Positions 33,507-40,561 of a DNA stretch of 40,561 nt are shown in pieces. Both the position numbers and the translations under genes were made by a program. The notes under the pieces were generated by a model, which was not told the DNA's origin, did no database searches, and saw nothing but the letters and a program-made list of their open reading frames with translations. Position 1 is the stretch's first letter. Every line of letters begins with the position of its first letter. Source of the stretch: an uncultured Bacteroidales bacterium (lineage in GTDB: Bacteria > Bacteroidota > Bacteroidia > Bacteroidales > Muribaculaceae); assembly GCA_902785925.1 (NCBI GenBank), contig CADAAI010000024.1, positions 1 through 40,561 of the forward strand, written 5' to 3'.

Positions 33507-35465
33507 TCAATTCTTTTCAAAAACATAGCCAAATCCTTGACGGCTGACGATGTTTTGGGCATAAGGACCTAGTTTCTTTCGCAGTCGAGTTATATTGACA
33601 TCCACTGTGCGCTCGGTGACGATAACACCATCCCAAATGCTGTTCATGAGTTGTTGTCGTGATAGCACTTGACCACTATTAGACAGGAGTTCGCATAGTA
33701 GGTTGAATTCGGTTCGAGTGAGGTTTGTTGAAGTGCCGTCGATGGTGACAGTTTTGCGGTCAAGATTCACTCGCAGGCCACGGAATGTGAGGAAGCGCTT
33801 TCCTAGTCGAGCCTCTATGACGTTCATCACGTAGTCACCAAGTTCCTCACATCTTGTTATAATGTCGTTATAGTAAGAGCCAAGGGCGTAAGAATACTTT
33901 TGTTCGTTGATGTCGTTTAAGCTTTCTGCCCTTAGTTTGTCTCTAAGCGCATTGATGTCATGCTCTATCTCTTGCGAGATATCAATGGTTAAATCCTCAC
34001 GTCGCCCACTGATAATGACCATCATCTGTGTCAATGCCTCGTTCGCTAAGCGCAGCATTTCATGGAGATTGGTGTATTGTTGGGCAGTGAAGTCCTCACG
34101 TCCATTGTGCTTGTGCTGGATAGCGCGAGCCAGAGTGTAACAAGCATCACCTATAGACTCTAATTCGCTGATTTGGCGAAGCATGTCACGAATTTTACTT
34201 TTAGAGTCGTCCGACAAGTGTTGGTTGCTTACTTCTTTCAGGTAAGAGGCAATTTCGAATTCCATATTGTCGGCAATGTCTTCATACTTGACAATGCGTT
34301 CGTACTGACGTTCAAATTCTTTCTTGTCTTTCTCGTCGAGTAGGACGCACACCATGCCGAACATGCGCTGCAAGCGTTCAGCAAAGAGCACAATCTCTTT
34401 CTGCGCCTGAAGTATTGAAATCTCTGGGGTAGCCATCAGCCCGTTGTCAATATACTGAAGGCGTTTGACTGTTTTGACTCTTGGTTTATCCTTGATTACC
34501 CACTTTACAATTTGCTCCATCTGTGGTATGAAACTGATGAGAATAGCGGTATTTATCACATTGAAGCATGTGTGGAACAGGGCTAATACGATGGGAAGAC
34601 TTTCATTTTGACCCGAAAGAGAAGGGTTATAGCCTGCCATCTTGCATACCATATCAACAAATGGGTAAAACACGCATAGCACCCAAATCACACCAAACAC
34701 ATTGAAAAGCAGATGGGCAAATGCTGCCTGTCGTGCCTTCACACCTGCTTTAAGTGCTGCAAGATTGGCAGTGGCAGTGGTGCCAATGTTTTCACCCATC
34801 ACTAGAGCAATTCCCATGTAAATGGGGACCACTCCTGTGGAGCAGAGCAGGATAGTAATGGCCATAACTGCTGCCGACGACTGCACAATACAGGTGATAA
34901 TGGTGCCAATTCCAAGAAAAGCGAGGATAGTGAGATAACTGTTGGTGTCGAATGAGGCAAAGAATGCCACAACTTCAGCATTGTGTTCAAGATCTAAGTC
35001 CTTGCCCACACTGCTTAACATCACCAAAGACCAAAATAGAAATGCAATTCCGAAAAGAAAATCTCCCACATATCGGTGTCGTTTCTTATAAATGAGAACC
35101 ATACCGATGAGAAATGCAGGAAAGACCACACTAGTCAAGTCTACATTGTAGCCCAATGACATAATCCATGCTGTGAGGGTCGTGCCAATGTTGGCGCCCA
35201 TTATAACCGATATTGCCTGTGCCAACGTTAAAAGTCCAGCCGACACAAACGAGACCGTCATCACCGTTGTGGCCGATGACGACTGTACTGCACATGTAAC
35301 AAATGTTCCTGTCAGCATCCCACTAAAGCGATTGGATGTCATCCGTCCAAGGATGTGACGCAAACTGGAACCTGCCATTTTTTGAAGCGCCTCGCTCATT
35401 GTTTTCATTCCATATATGAGCAACGCTAATGATCCGAGAAGTCGGAATATAATGCCAATAGTCAT
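33507..35465 (-). CDS. Na/Pi cotransporter-PhoU protein fused to an OmpR/PhoB-type DNA-binding domain
   Basis: 652 aa in one unbroken frame. Residues 1-320 carry two Na/Pi-cotransporter repeats with the family motifs QSSSATT (61-67) and QSSAAV (195-200), plus GANIGTT (90-96) and GENIGTT (224-230). About 355-550 is a helical PhoU-like domain. Residues 558-652 are a complete winged helix of the response-regulator effector type: LTRTEFNLLCELLSNSGQVL, SRQQLMNSIWDG, the recognition helix TERTVDVNITRLRKKLG, and the wing RQGFGYVF. Usual Na/Pi-PhoU proteins stop after PhoU, at about 550 residues. The DNA-binding domain would face the cytoplasm, so a phosphate transporter that directly controls transcription is the inference. 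A Pho-box-like 11-bp tandem repeat (35534-35555) lies upstream. Confidence 0.88.
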   Translation of the reverse strand: MTIGIIFRLLGSLALLIYGMKTMSEALQKMAGSSLRHILGRMTSNRFSGMLTGTFVTCAVQSSSATTVMTVSFVSAGLLTLAQAISVIMGANIGTTLTAWIMSLGYNVDLTSVVFPAFLIGMVLIYKKRHRYVGDFLFGIAFLFWSLVMLSSVGKDLDLEHNAEVVAFFASFDTNSYLTILAFLGIGTIITCIVQSSAAVMAITILLCSTGVVPIYMGIALVMGENIGTTATANLAALKAGVKARQAAFAHLLFNVFGVIWVLCVFYPFVDMVCKMAGYNPSLSGQNESLPIVLALFHTCFNVINTAILISFIPQMEQIVKWVIKDKPRVKTVKRLQYIDNGLMATPEISILQAQKEIVLFAERLQRMFGMVCVLLDEKDKKEFERQYERIVKYEDIADNMEFEIASYLKEVSNQHLSDDSKSKIRDMLRQISELESIGDACYTLARAIQHKHNGREDFTAQQYTNLHEMLRLANEALTQMMVIISGRREDLTIDISQEIEHDINALRDKLRAESLNDINEQKYSYALGSYYNDIITRCEELGDYVMNVIEARLGKRFLTFRGLRVNLDRKTVTIDGTSTNLTRTEFNLLCELLSNSGQVLSRQQLMNSIWDGVIVTERTVDVNITRLRKKLGPYAQNIVSRQGFGYVFEKN

Positions 35466-35493
35466 TTTGTCTGTAGTTTGAATTTTTATGATA

Positions 35494-35501
35494 CAAAGTT
35501 A
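35494..35501 (-). promoter_or_regulatory. Promoter -7 box of the transporter-regulator gene
   Basis: The minus-strand octamer is TAACTTTG, a perfect TAnnTTTG, about 29 bases before the ATG. No good -33 element is present, which fits a promoter needing an activator. Confidence 0.6.
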
Positions 35502-35533
35502 CAGATAAAATGTAGAAAGATAATAAAAGGACT

Positions 35534-35555
35534 GTTACGTTTTGGTTACATTTTG
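35534..35555 (-). promoter_or_regulatory. Pho-box-like tandem 11-bp repeat
   Basis: GTTACGTTTTG (35534-35544) is followed directly by GTTACATTTTG (35545-35555). On the minus strand this reads as TGTAAC-type heptamers separated by A-rich linkers, the layout of PhoB/OmpR sites. It starts 33 bases upstream of the -7 box, a typical activator position. The downstream gene encodes a PhoB-type DNA-binding domain. Confidence 0.6.
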
Positions 35556-35606
35556 TTTTTTTACTAAAAAACCATTGTAGATCATCTAGTTATCTATGTC
35601 CTAATG

Positions 35607-35651
35607 AAGCACTCCTTCTTGTGAAATTCTCTCAATTTCACGCTGGAGTGT
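35607..35651 (-). terminator. Stem-loop after the AraC gene
   Basis: CACTCC (35610-35615) with GGAGTG (35645-35650) encloses GTGAAATT (35621-35628) with AATTTCAC (35634-35641). It lies about 20 bases past the AraC stop. There is no T tract, so it may be an RNA-processing or stability element rather than an intrinsic terminator. Confidence 0.5.
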
Positions 35652-35669
35652 CGATAGTTCAATGTTGCC

Positions 35670-36584
35670 TTAAGCCGTGTGGCGGCTGCGCTTGCGGAAT
35701 TCAGTAGGAGTCATACCGGTATTGCGCTTGAAGTAGCGGTTGAAGTGCTGGCTACTCTGGAAGCCGAGTCGGTAGGCCACCTCGGTGATTGTGACATCGG
35801 TAGAGTGTAGCTCTTCTTTAGCAATGCCGATAACCTTCTGTTGGATGAATTCCAGGGGTGTTTTACCAGTTTCTTTTTTCACAAGGTCACCAAAGTAGTT
35901 AGATGATAGGCAACATTTGTCGGCAAAGTACTTAACCGATGGCAATCCGTTCATGAACGAAGTCTCGCTATTTTGAAAGTAGTCGTTTAAGGCTTGCTCG
36001 AATGTCGCCATCACGCTGCTGTTCTCTAGCTCACGAGTGATGAACTGACGGTCGTAGAAGCGCATGCAGTAATCGAGCAGCAACTCGATGTTGCGGCATA
36101 TTAGCTTGCGACTGAACTTGTCGAGCGGATGGTTGATTTCTTCCTTGATTTTCTCGATGCAATCGAGATAGATGGCACGCTCACGTTCCGACATGTGCAA
36201 CGCCTCGTTCGACGAATACTGGAAGAAACGGTAGTCGTCAATGCTTTTGGCAAGCGAGGTTCCACGAATCAGGTCGGGGTGGAACAGCAGAGCCACCACA
36301 TCGTGATCCAAGCCCGGGATGGGTGTGGAAGTCACCGTCTGCATGGGAGCGAAGCTCGTTACAGTGCCGTCGCTGTAGTCATATTCTTTGTGACCGTAGG
36401 ACAGCAAGCAGCTGCGCGTATTCTTCAAGTAAAGGGCATAAACGCCGTAGTGCCATGTCACCTCGTTGTCGATTAGCTCACGATTGGGCACATCCTTGAG
36501 GTTGCACACGGTCACTAGCGGGTGCACGGTCTCAATACCCAAGGCATGGTTATACTGGTCGATATTGTCGAGTTTGAACATCAT
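35670..36584 (-). CDS. AraC-family transcriptional regulator
   Basis: 304 aa. The N-terminal 170 residues form a cupin-like sensor (SCLLSYGHKEYDYSDGTVTS). The C-terminal double helix-turn-helix spans about 210-300: SVKYFADKCCLSSNYFGDLV, then EVAYRLGFQSSQHFNRYFKR and GMTPTEFRKR, the AraC signature. Met2 is an alternative start. It is the last gene of a minus-strand group with a flavodoxin, a hydrolase and a flavodoxin-like lipoprotein. It probably controls that group in response to a small molecule. The gap to the gene before it is 48 bases. Confidence 0.9.
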   Translation of the reverse strand: MMFKLDNIDQYNHALGIETVHPLVTVCNLKDVPNRELIDNEVTWHYGVYALYLKNTRSCLLSYGHKEYDYSDGTVTSFAPMQTVTSTPIPGLDHDVVALLFHPDLIRGTSLAKSIDDYRFFQYSSNEALHMSERERAIYLDCIEKIKEEINHPLDKFSRKLICRNIELLLDYCMRFYDRQFITRELENSSVMATFEQALNDYFQNSETSFMNGLPSVKYFADKCCLSSNYFGDLVKKETGKTPLEFIQQKVIGIAKEELHSTDVTITEVAYRLGFQSSQHFNRYFKRNTGMTPTEFRKRSRHTA

Positions 36585-36632
36585 CTTACTTAATTAAACG
36601 TAAAGCAAGGGAATTTATTTCCCTGTGGTGAA

Positions 36633-37169
36633 CTATACACTCTTGCCCAAGTCGTAAGCTTCTTGTAGCGCATCTTTCCCGTCAATGTCGCGCGGGGCAC
36701 CCACGCCACCGCAGAACAGGTGTGCTTTGAGTGACGATTTCTCATAGCAGTCAATCCAACCTTGCAGACCACTTTCGGCACGCTCAGGAACTCGTGCTTC
36801 ATCCTCGGCGGCTGTGGTGAGCAGATAGATGTCGCGAAAACGGTAATCTTTAGGATACATGGCGTTCATACGGTCGATGAGGGTCTTCATCTGCCCACTC
36901 ATCTCGTAGTAATAAATGGGTGTTGCCCAGCATACAACGTCGGCGTTGAGCACGCTGTCCATGATTGCAGGAACATCGTCTTTAAACACGCATGCACCAG
37001 TATTTTGACATGACAGACAACCAATGCAGAACTTGATTTCTTTTCCTCGCAACGAGATGATTTCAACGTCATGACCTGCTGATTTTGCACCTTCGGCAAA
37101 CTTCTCAGCCATCATGTGGCTATTTGAGCCAGGTCGCAGGCTGGTAGAGATAACTACAACTTTTTTCAT
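36633..37169 (-). CDS. Flavodoxin-fold NAD(P)H-dependent FMN oxidoreductase
   Basis: 178 aa. The FMN phosphate loop is near the N-terminus (VVVISTSLRPGSNSHMMAEK). The iron-sulfur-flavoprotein-like CIGCLSCQNTGACVFKDD and WATPIYYYEMSGQMKTLIDR motifs place it in the multimeric flavodoxin (WrbA/ISF-like) group. Such enzymes reduce quinones, nitro compounds or flavins in the cytoplasm. Whether the CxxC set binds a cluster is uncertain; it is shorter than in true iron-sulfur flavoproteins. It starts 2 bases after the hydrolase gene, so translation is coupled. Confidence 0.88.
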   Translation of the reverse strand: MKKVVVISTSLRPGSNSHMMAEKFAEGAKSAGHDVEIISLRGKEIKFCIGCLSCQNTGACVFKDDVPAIMDSVLNADVVCWATPIYYYEMSGQMKTLIDRMNAMYPKDYRFRDIYLLTTAAEDEARVPERAESGLQGWIDCYEKSSLKAHLFCGGVGAPRDIDGKDALQEAYDLGKSV

Positions 37170-37171
37170 AA

Positions 37172-38260
37172 TTATTTTAGGTTTTGTTTAAAGAATGATT
37201 CCATCTTATCATATGGGATGCGATTGTTCACGTCGTCATAGAGGTCGGTATGAACTGCACCTGGTATAATCATCAACTCTTTGTTACCTACAGTTTTACT
37301 CTCTCCCTCAACGTGAACTCCAGTCATCTTCTCAAAGGCATACTCTGAGAAATAACGTGAATGGGCTTTCTCGCCATGAATGAGCAGCACTGGATTTTCA
37401 ATCTCATGAGCCCAAGCAAGCAGGGGTTGATTCATAAACGACTGGCAGCCAATTACGTTCCAACCATCGGTGCTGTTGCCGCTGCGCTTGTGATAACCGC
37501 GCTTTGTCTTGTAGTAATCATAATAGTCTTTCACAAAGAATGGCGCATCGTCGGGCAGTGGATCAATCACGCCGCCAGCACGCTGGTAGGTGCCACTCTT
37601 GTAGTCCTGGGTGCGCTGGGCAGCAATGGCTTTGCGCTTTTCCATGCGCTTCTCTTTGCTATCCTCGCTTTTGAAGTAGCCCTCCACGTTCACCTTGCTC
37701 ATGTCATACATGGTTGATGCAACAGTAGCCTTGATGCGTGGGTCGAGGGCGGCAGCATTGATGGCCATGCCACCAAAACCGCATATGCCTATGATGCCAA
37801 TGCGCTCGGGGTCAACATTCTCCTGCACGCTCAAGAAATCAACTGCAGCAATGAAATCCTCGGTGTTGATGTCGGGCGAAGCCATGCGGCGAGGCTCACC
37901 TCCACTCTCGCCAGTGAACGAGGGGTCGAAGGCGATGGTCAAGAAGCCGCGCTCGGCCATGTGCTGGGCATAGAGGCCGCTGCTCTGCTCTTTAACGGCA
38001 CCGAATGGACCACTCACTGCGATGGCAGGAAGTTTACCGCTTGCGCCTTTTGGAGTGTACATGTCGGCTGCTAGCTCAATGCCGTAGCGGTTCTTGAATG
38101 TAACCTTCTTGTGGTCAACTTTGTTGCTCTTGGGGAATGTCTTGTCCCACTCCTGGGTGAGTTGCAATGTAGTGTTCATTTTGTTTCTTTTTATTGGGTT
38201 CTTGCTGTAAGAAGTAAAGGCTAAACCAATGATAGCCAATGCTAAAATAATATGTTTCAT
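37172..38260 (-). CDS. Alpha/beta-hydrolase, dienelactone-hydrolase-like, probably exported
   Basis: 362 aa. The N-terminus MKHIILALAIIGLAFTSYS looks like a signal peptide; an internal start at Met28 (MNTTLQLTQEW) would give a cytoplasmic form. The nucleophile elbow reads GICGFGG with Cys160 where most family members have Ser. This is the residue choice of dienelactone hydrolases. The downstream His is probably in PGAVHTDLYDD near the C-terminus. It hydrolyses an ester or lactone of unknown structure. It sits 8 bases after the flavodoxin-like lipoprotein gene and 2 bases before the flavodoxin gene. Confidence 0.85.
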   Translation of the reverse strand: MKHIILALAIIGLAFTSYSKNPIKRNKMNTTLQLTQEWDKTFPKSNKVDHKKVTFKNRYGIELAADMYTPKGASGKLPAIAVSGPFGAVKEQSSGLYAQHMAERGFLTIAFDPSFTGESGGEPRRMASPDINTEDFIAAVDFLSVQENVDPERIGIIGICGFGGMAINAAALDPRIKATVASTMYDMSKVNVEGYFKSEDSKEKRMEKRKAIAAQRTQDYKSGTYQRAGGVIDPLPDDAPFFVKDYYDYYKTKRGYHKRSGNSTDGWNVIGCQSFMNQPLLAWAHEIENPVLLIHGEKAHSRYFSEYAFEKMTGVHVEGESKTVGNKELMIIPGAVHTDLYDDVNNRIPYDKMESFFKQNLK

Positions 38261-38268
38261 TATTTTTT

Positions 38269-39402
38269 TTATTTCTTAGTTGCGGTTTTTTTAACTCCAT
38301 TTTCAATGTATATACCACTGTCGGGAACTGCTGATAACTTCTGTCCGTTAAGATTGTAAATGCCTGATAGGCCAGAATGATTGTCGGTATTAATATCTTT
38401 AATGATAGTAGATATGTCGGAATAGTTAATGTCGGACAACCAATTTTGGATTAATGTGGCGCGGTTGCCATGGTTGGTATTGTTAATCCACAAAGCTTCA
38501 CCCATCCAGTCGGCATTTGGAATGAGGCGTTCAGCGTCGGCCACCACACCGCTAATTCCACTGCTGTGGCTCGACACAATAAGCCCAACTTTCTTGCCAG
38601 CCATCTCTGGTCCATGATTGAAGAGGTAGGTCTGAAGGATGGCTGCCATCTGGCTCCACCACAAGGGGGTGACAATAAAGAAGGTGTCATAGTCTTCAAG
38701 AGAAACCGAAACGGGGTCAATTTCGGGATAACTGTCGGCACTATTGGGATTGGCATTGATGGTGTTCAGCAGTTGCATGCCTATTGCGTAGCCGTTGGCC
38801 TCATATTGTTGATTCTTGTCTTTAGGATAGATGCGTAGCACATCGGCATCAATTTGTGAGGTCAGCGTTTGCACAATTTCGTGACAGTGATTGGTGTAAC
38901 TGTAGTATATAACGAGCGTGTTGCTGGTTGGTTCGGGACTGACAGGTTGCAATGATAAGGTAACCTCGATATTGCTCTCACCTGCCTTTAAGAATGAACG
39001 CAGTTCGCTATCGTTCAAATCATCGATGTGGCCCAAGCGGGTGTAACTCCATGAGTTGGAACCATACATCAAGCATATGTTGCTGCCGTTATATAGTATC
39101 ACATCACCAGGTTGGGCGGTGATTTGCTCATTGCTAGTGGGCAGTGAGAAACCTAGTGCACCCCATATCTCAAAGCCTCCGCTCGAGTTGAGGGTTACAG
39201 TCACTGGCCCTTCTTCCAATTTTGCCACAAGCGCCTGAGTAGCGGCATTGTTGTAGAGGGTTACTGGTTGCGACACACCGTCGATGGTGATATACATCTT
39301 TTGTGGCAAAGTGGTTTGGGCGATTGCGTCGTTGCTCTTATCGGCACAACTGCTCATGAACATTGAAAACATAATTATCAAAACTTTTGTAAGTGTCTTC
39401 AT
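38269..39402 (-). CDS. Lipoprotein with cyclophilin-like and flavodoxin domains
   Basis: 377 aa from the ATG at 39400-39402, chosen because it gives a good lipobox (MSSC, Cys19); the upstream Met at 39456 spoils it. About 35-150 is a cyclophilin-like fold (YITIDGVSQPVTLYNNAAT, FEIWGALGFSLPTSNEQI). About 175-330 is a flavodoxin_4-type domain (LVIYYSYTNHCHEIVQTL, IVTPLWWSQMAA). The C-terminal 35 residues (IYNLNGQ...GIYIENGVKK) resemble the short terminal repeat seen on many Bacteroidales exported proteins. A flavodoxin outside the cytoplasm is unusual and suggests extracytoplasmic electron transfer. It is the first gene of the operon, behind an inverted repeat at 39444-39486. Confidence 0.85.
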   Translation of the reverse strand: MKTLTKVLIIMFSMFMSSCADKSNDAIAQTTLPQKMYITIDGVSQPVTLYNNAATQALVAKLEEGPVTVTLNSSGGFEIWGALGFSLPTSNEQITAQPGDVILYNGSNICLMYGSNSWSYTRLGHIDDLNDSELRSFLKAGESNIEVTLSLQPVSPEPTSNTLVIYYSYTNHCHEIVQTLTSQIDADVLRIYPKDKNQQYEANGYAIGMQLLNTINANPNSADSYPEIDPVSVSLEDYDTFFIVTPLWWSQMAAILQTYLFNHGPEMAGKKVGLIVSSHSSGISGVVADAERLIPNADWMGEALWINNTNHGNRATLIQNWLSDINYSDISTIIKDINTDNHSGLSGIYNLNGQKLSAVPDSGIYIENGVKKTATKK

Positions 39403-39443
39403 CTTGCTTGTGTTTTTTGAGTTTTTATCAAGTGCAAAATAAG

Positions 39444-39486
39444 CAACAATCCGCAAAAGGATTTGTGACCATTTTACGGATTGTTG
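39444..39486 (-). promoter_or_regulatory. 15-bp inverted repeat, candidate operator of the flavodoxin/AraC operon
   Basis: CAACAATCCGCAAAA (39444-39458) and TTTTACGGATTGTTG (39472-39486) are reverse complements with one mismatch, 13 bases apart. They lie 42-84 bases before the first start codon, over the expected promoter. The AraC protein of the same operon is a candidate ligand. Confidence 0.55.
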
Positions 39487-39563
39487 TGCCTCAATTACCG
39501 AAGTTGCTTTTTAATGCATTCAAGACGAATTGCAGGAGGGCTGAACACACATTTTTTTACTAA

Positions 39564-39630
39564 TTTCTTGCCGATATCGGCAAGAAATAGTATTTTTGTG
39601 GCATTATTTGTTGTTTTTTCTTGCCGATAG
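39564..39630 (+). promoter_or_regulatory. Operator and promoter of the second HTH-Fic gene
   Basis: TTTCTTGCCGAT and its exact complement ATCGGCAAGAAA abut to form a perfect 24-bp palindrome (39564-39587). A further half-site TTTTCTTGCCGATA lies at about 39616-39629. The -7 box TATTTTTG (39591-39598) lies between them, and the -33 TTG (39568-39570) is inside the palindrome. A protein bound here would block RNA polymerase. Confidence 0.75.
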
Positions 39631-39637
39631 AAACTTT

Positions 39638-40522
39638 ATGGATTATATATCAGTTAAGCAGTTTGCCGAAAAATATGGCGTTTCAGAACGTACAGCACGC
39701 AACTATTGTGCACTTGGAAAAATAGAAGGTGCTTTTCTAGTAGGAAAGACCTGGAATGTTCCCATAGATGCTGTGTTACCTTCACGGCGCAAAAGGTCAA
39801 AAGTGTCGCCACTGTTGGCAATACTGCGCGAGCAAAAGGAGAGCAAGATGAAAGGTGGCATCTATCATCGTGTGCAAATAGATCTTACTTATAATTCCAA
39901 TCACATAGAGGGTAGCAAGCTCACTCATGATCAGACTCGATATATTTTTGAGACTAACACCATAGGCATGAGTGATAGCGCTATAAATGTTGATGATATC
40001 ATTGAAACTACCAATCATTTTCGTTGTATAGATTTCATTATTGACCAAGCCGAATCGAAACTTACTGAGACATTTATCAAGCGGGTCCATGAAATACTAA
40101 AAACGGGAACAACCGATTCACGAAAATCTTGGTTTGCAGTTGGTGATTACAAGCGTCTGCCAAATGAAGTTGGAGGGATGGAAACATCTTCCCCAAATGA
40201 TGTGCATTATCATGTCAAGGCTTTACTTGATGGGTACAACAAAAAGAAAGTTCACACTTTCGAGGAGATAATAGACTTTCACCAACGATTTGAGTCAATT
40301 CATCCATTCCAGGATGGCAATGGAAGGGTGGGGCGGTTGATAATGTTTAAGGAGTGTCTTGCCACTGGCATTGTGCCATTCATTATAACCGATGAATTGA
40401 AGATGTTTTATTATCGAGGATTAAGAGAGTGGCCTCGCGTGCGAGGTTACTTACTCGACACTTGCCTTACAGCACAAGACCAGTTTAAAGCCTTGCTTGA
40501 TTACTTCAAAATCAAGTATTGA
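39638..40522 (+). CDS. HTH-Fic protein with intact catalytic motif
   Basis: 294 aa from the ATG at 39638. An upstream in-frame Met lies inside the promoter and is not used. Residues 1-45 are a MerR/excisionase-like helix-turn-helix (SVKQFAEKYGVSERTARNYC). The class II inhibitory motif SNHIEG is at 87-92. The catalytic motif HPFQDGNGR is complete at 222-230, so AMP transfer to a protein target, restrained by the inhibitory Glu, is expected. A perfect palindrome over the promoter indicates autoregulation. There is no separate antitoxin gene; control is built into the protein. Confidence 0.9.
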   Translation: MDYISVKQFAEKYGVSERTARNYCALGKIEGAFLVGKTWNVPIDAVLPSRRKRSKVSPLLAILREQKESKMKGGIYHRVQIDLTYNSNHIEGSKLTHDQTRYIFETNTIGMSDSAINVDDIIETTNHFRCIDFIIDQAESKLTETFIKRVHEILKTGTTDSRKSWFAVGDYKRLPNEVGGMETSSPNDVHYHVKALLDGYNKKKVHTFEEIIDFHQRFESIHPFQDGNGRVGRLIMFKECLATGIVPFIITDELKMFYYRGLREWPRVRGYLLDTCLTAQDQFKALLDYFKIKY

Positions 40523-40526
40523 AAAA

Positions 40527-40553
40527 GAACCTCAATGTTAGAATAAGGTTCTC
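40527..40553 (+). terminator. Stem-loop after the second HTH-Fic gene
   Basis: AGAACCT and AGGTTCT flank a loop of about 13 bases just past the stop codon. The following sequence (CTTGATTAT) has only a weak T run, and the window ends 8 bases later. Confidence 0.55.
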
Positions 40554-40561
40554 TTGATTAT

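Noticed and set aside
39403..39456. Eighteen-residue extension of the flavodoxin lipoprotein
   Set aside because: It overlaps the inverted repeat and would put the lipobox too far from the N-terminus.
39596..39637. Fourteen-residue N-terminal extension of the second HTH-Fic protein
   Set aside because: It begins inside the -7 box of the predicted promoter, so it would not be transcribed.

Overview
The window is chromosomal DNA from a member of the Bacteroidales (Bacteroidota), probably a gut Muribaculaceae- or Prevotella-like organism. The evidence is repeated TAnnTTTG promoter -7 boxes (the Bacteroidota sigma-factor consensus), no clear Shine-Dalgarno sequences, SusA- and SusB-type starch enzymes, an ECF sigma factor paired with an anti-sigma protein that appears to span both membranes, and a TonB-dependent receptor beside a His/Cys-rich exported protein. 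Family placement is inference.

Layout. 1-3050 is an AT-rich accessory strip on the minus strand. It holds small exported proteins of unrelated sequence that sit behind near-identical 5' leaders, plus an HTH-Fic protein. 3055-6830 (minus) carries a TonB-dependent receptor, a small metal-binding-type protein and an alpha/beta hydrolase, with a nested inverted-repeat element in front of the receptor gene. 7004-11430 has an exported metallophosphoesterase, a lipoprotein, a GYF_2-type membrane protein and two unknown genes. 11628-13596 (minus) is the sigma/anti-sigma pair. 14102-16335 (minus) has a repeat-containing lipoprotein and an acyl-CoA ligase.

16561-29674 is an alpha-glucan block. It has glgB (with a LOG-family gene and a cobalamin adenosyltransferase downstream), a PIG-L deacetylase on the other strand, and then malQ-susB-pulA-susA. 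Together these enzymes can branch glycogen, debranch and hydrolyse alpha-glucans outside the cytoplasm, and recycle malto-oligosaccharides inside. No susC, susD, susE, susF, susG or susR is present here.

29836-33357 carries a hexapeptide acyltransferase, a structured intergenic region, an AAA/STAND-like ATPase behind a perfect palindrome, recO, and rpsT flanked by two identical tRNA-Glu genes. 33507-35465 is a Na/Pi cotransporter-PhoU protein whose C-terminus is a complete OmpR/PhoB-type DNA-binding domain. An 11-bp tandem repeat resembling a Pho box lies just upstream of its promoter. 35670-39402 (minus) is a flavodoxin/hydrolase/AraC operon behind a 15-bp inverted repeat. 39638-40522 is a second HTH-Fic gene with its own palindromic operator over the promoter.

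The strongest candidates for new biology are the transporter-transcription-factor fusion with its candidate target site, the two HTH-Fic units with related operators (one lacking the catalytic His), and the leader-cassette array at the left edge.
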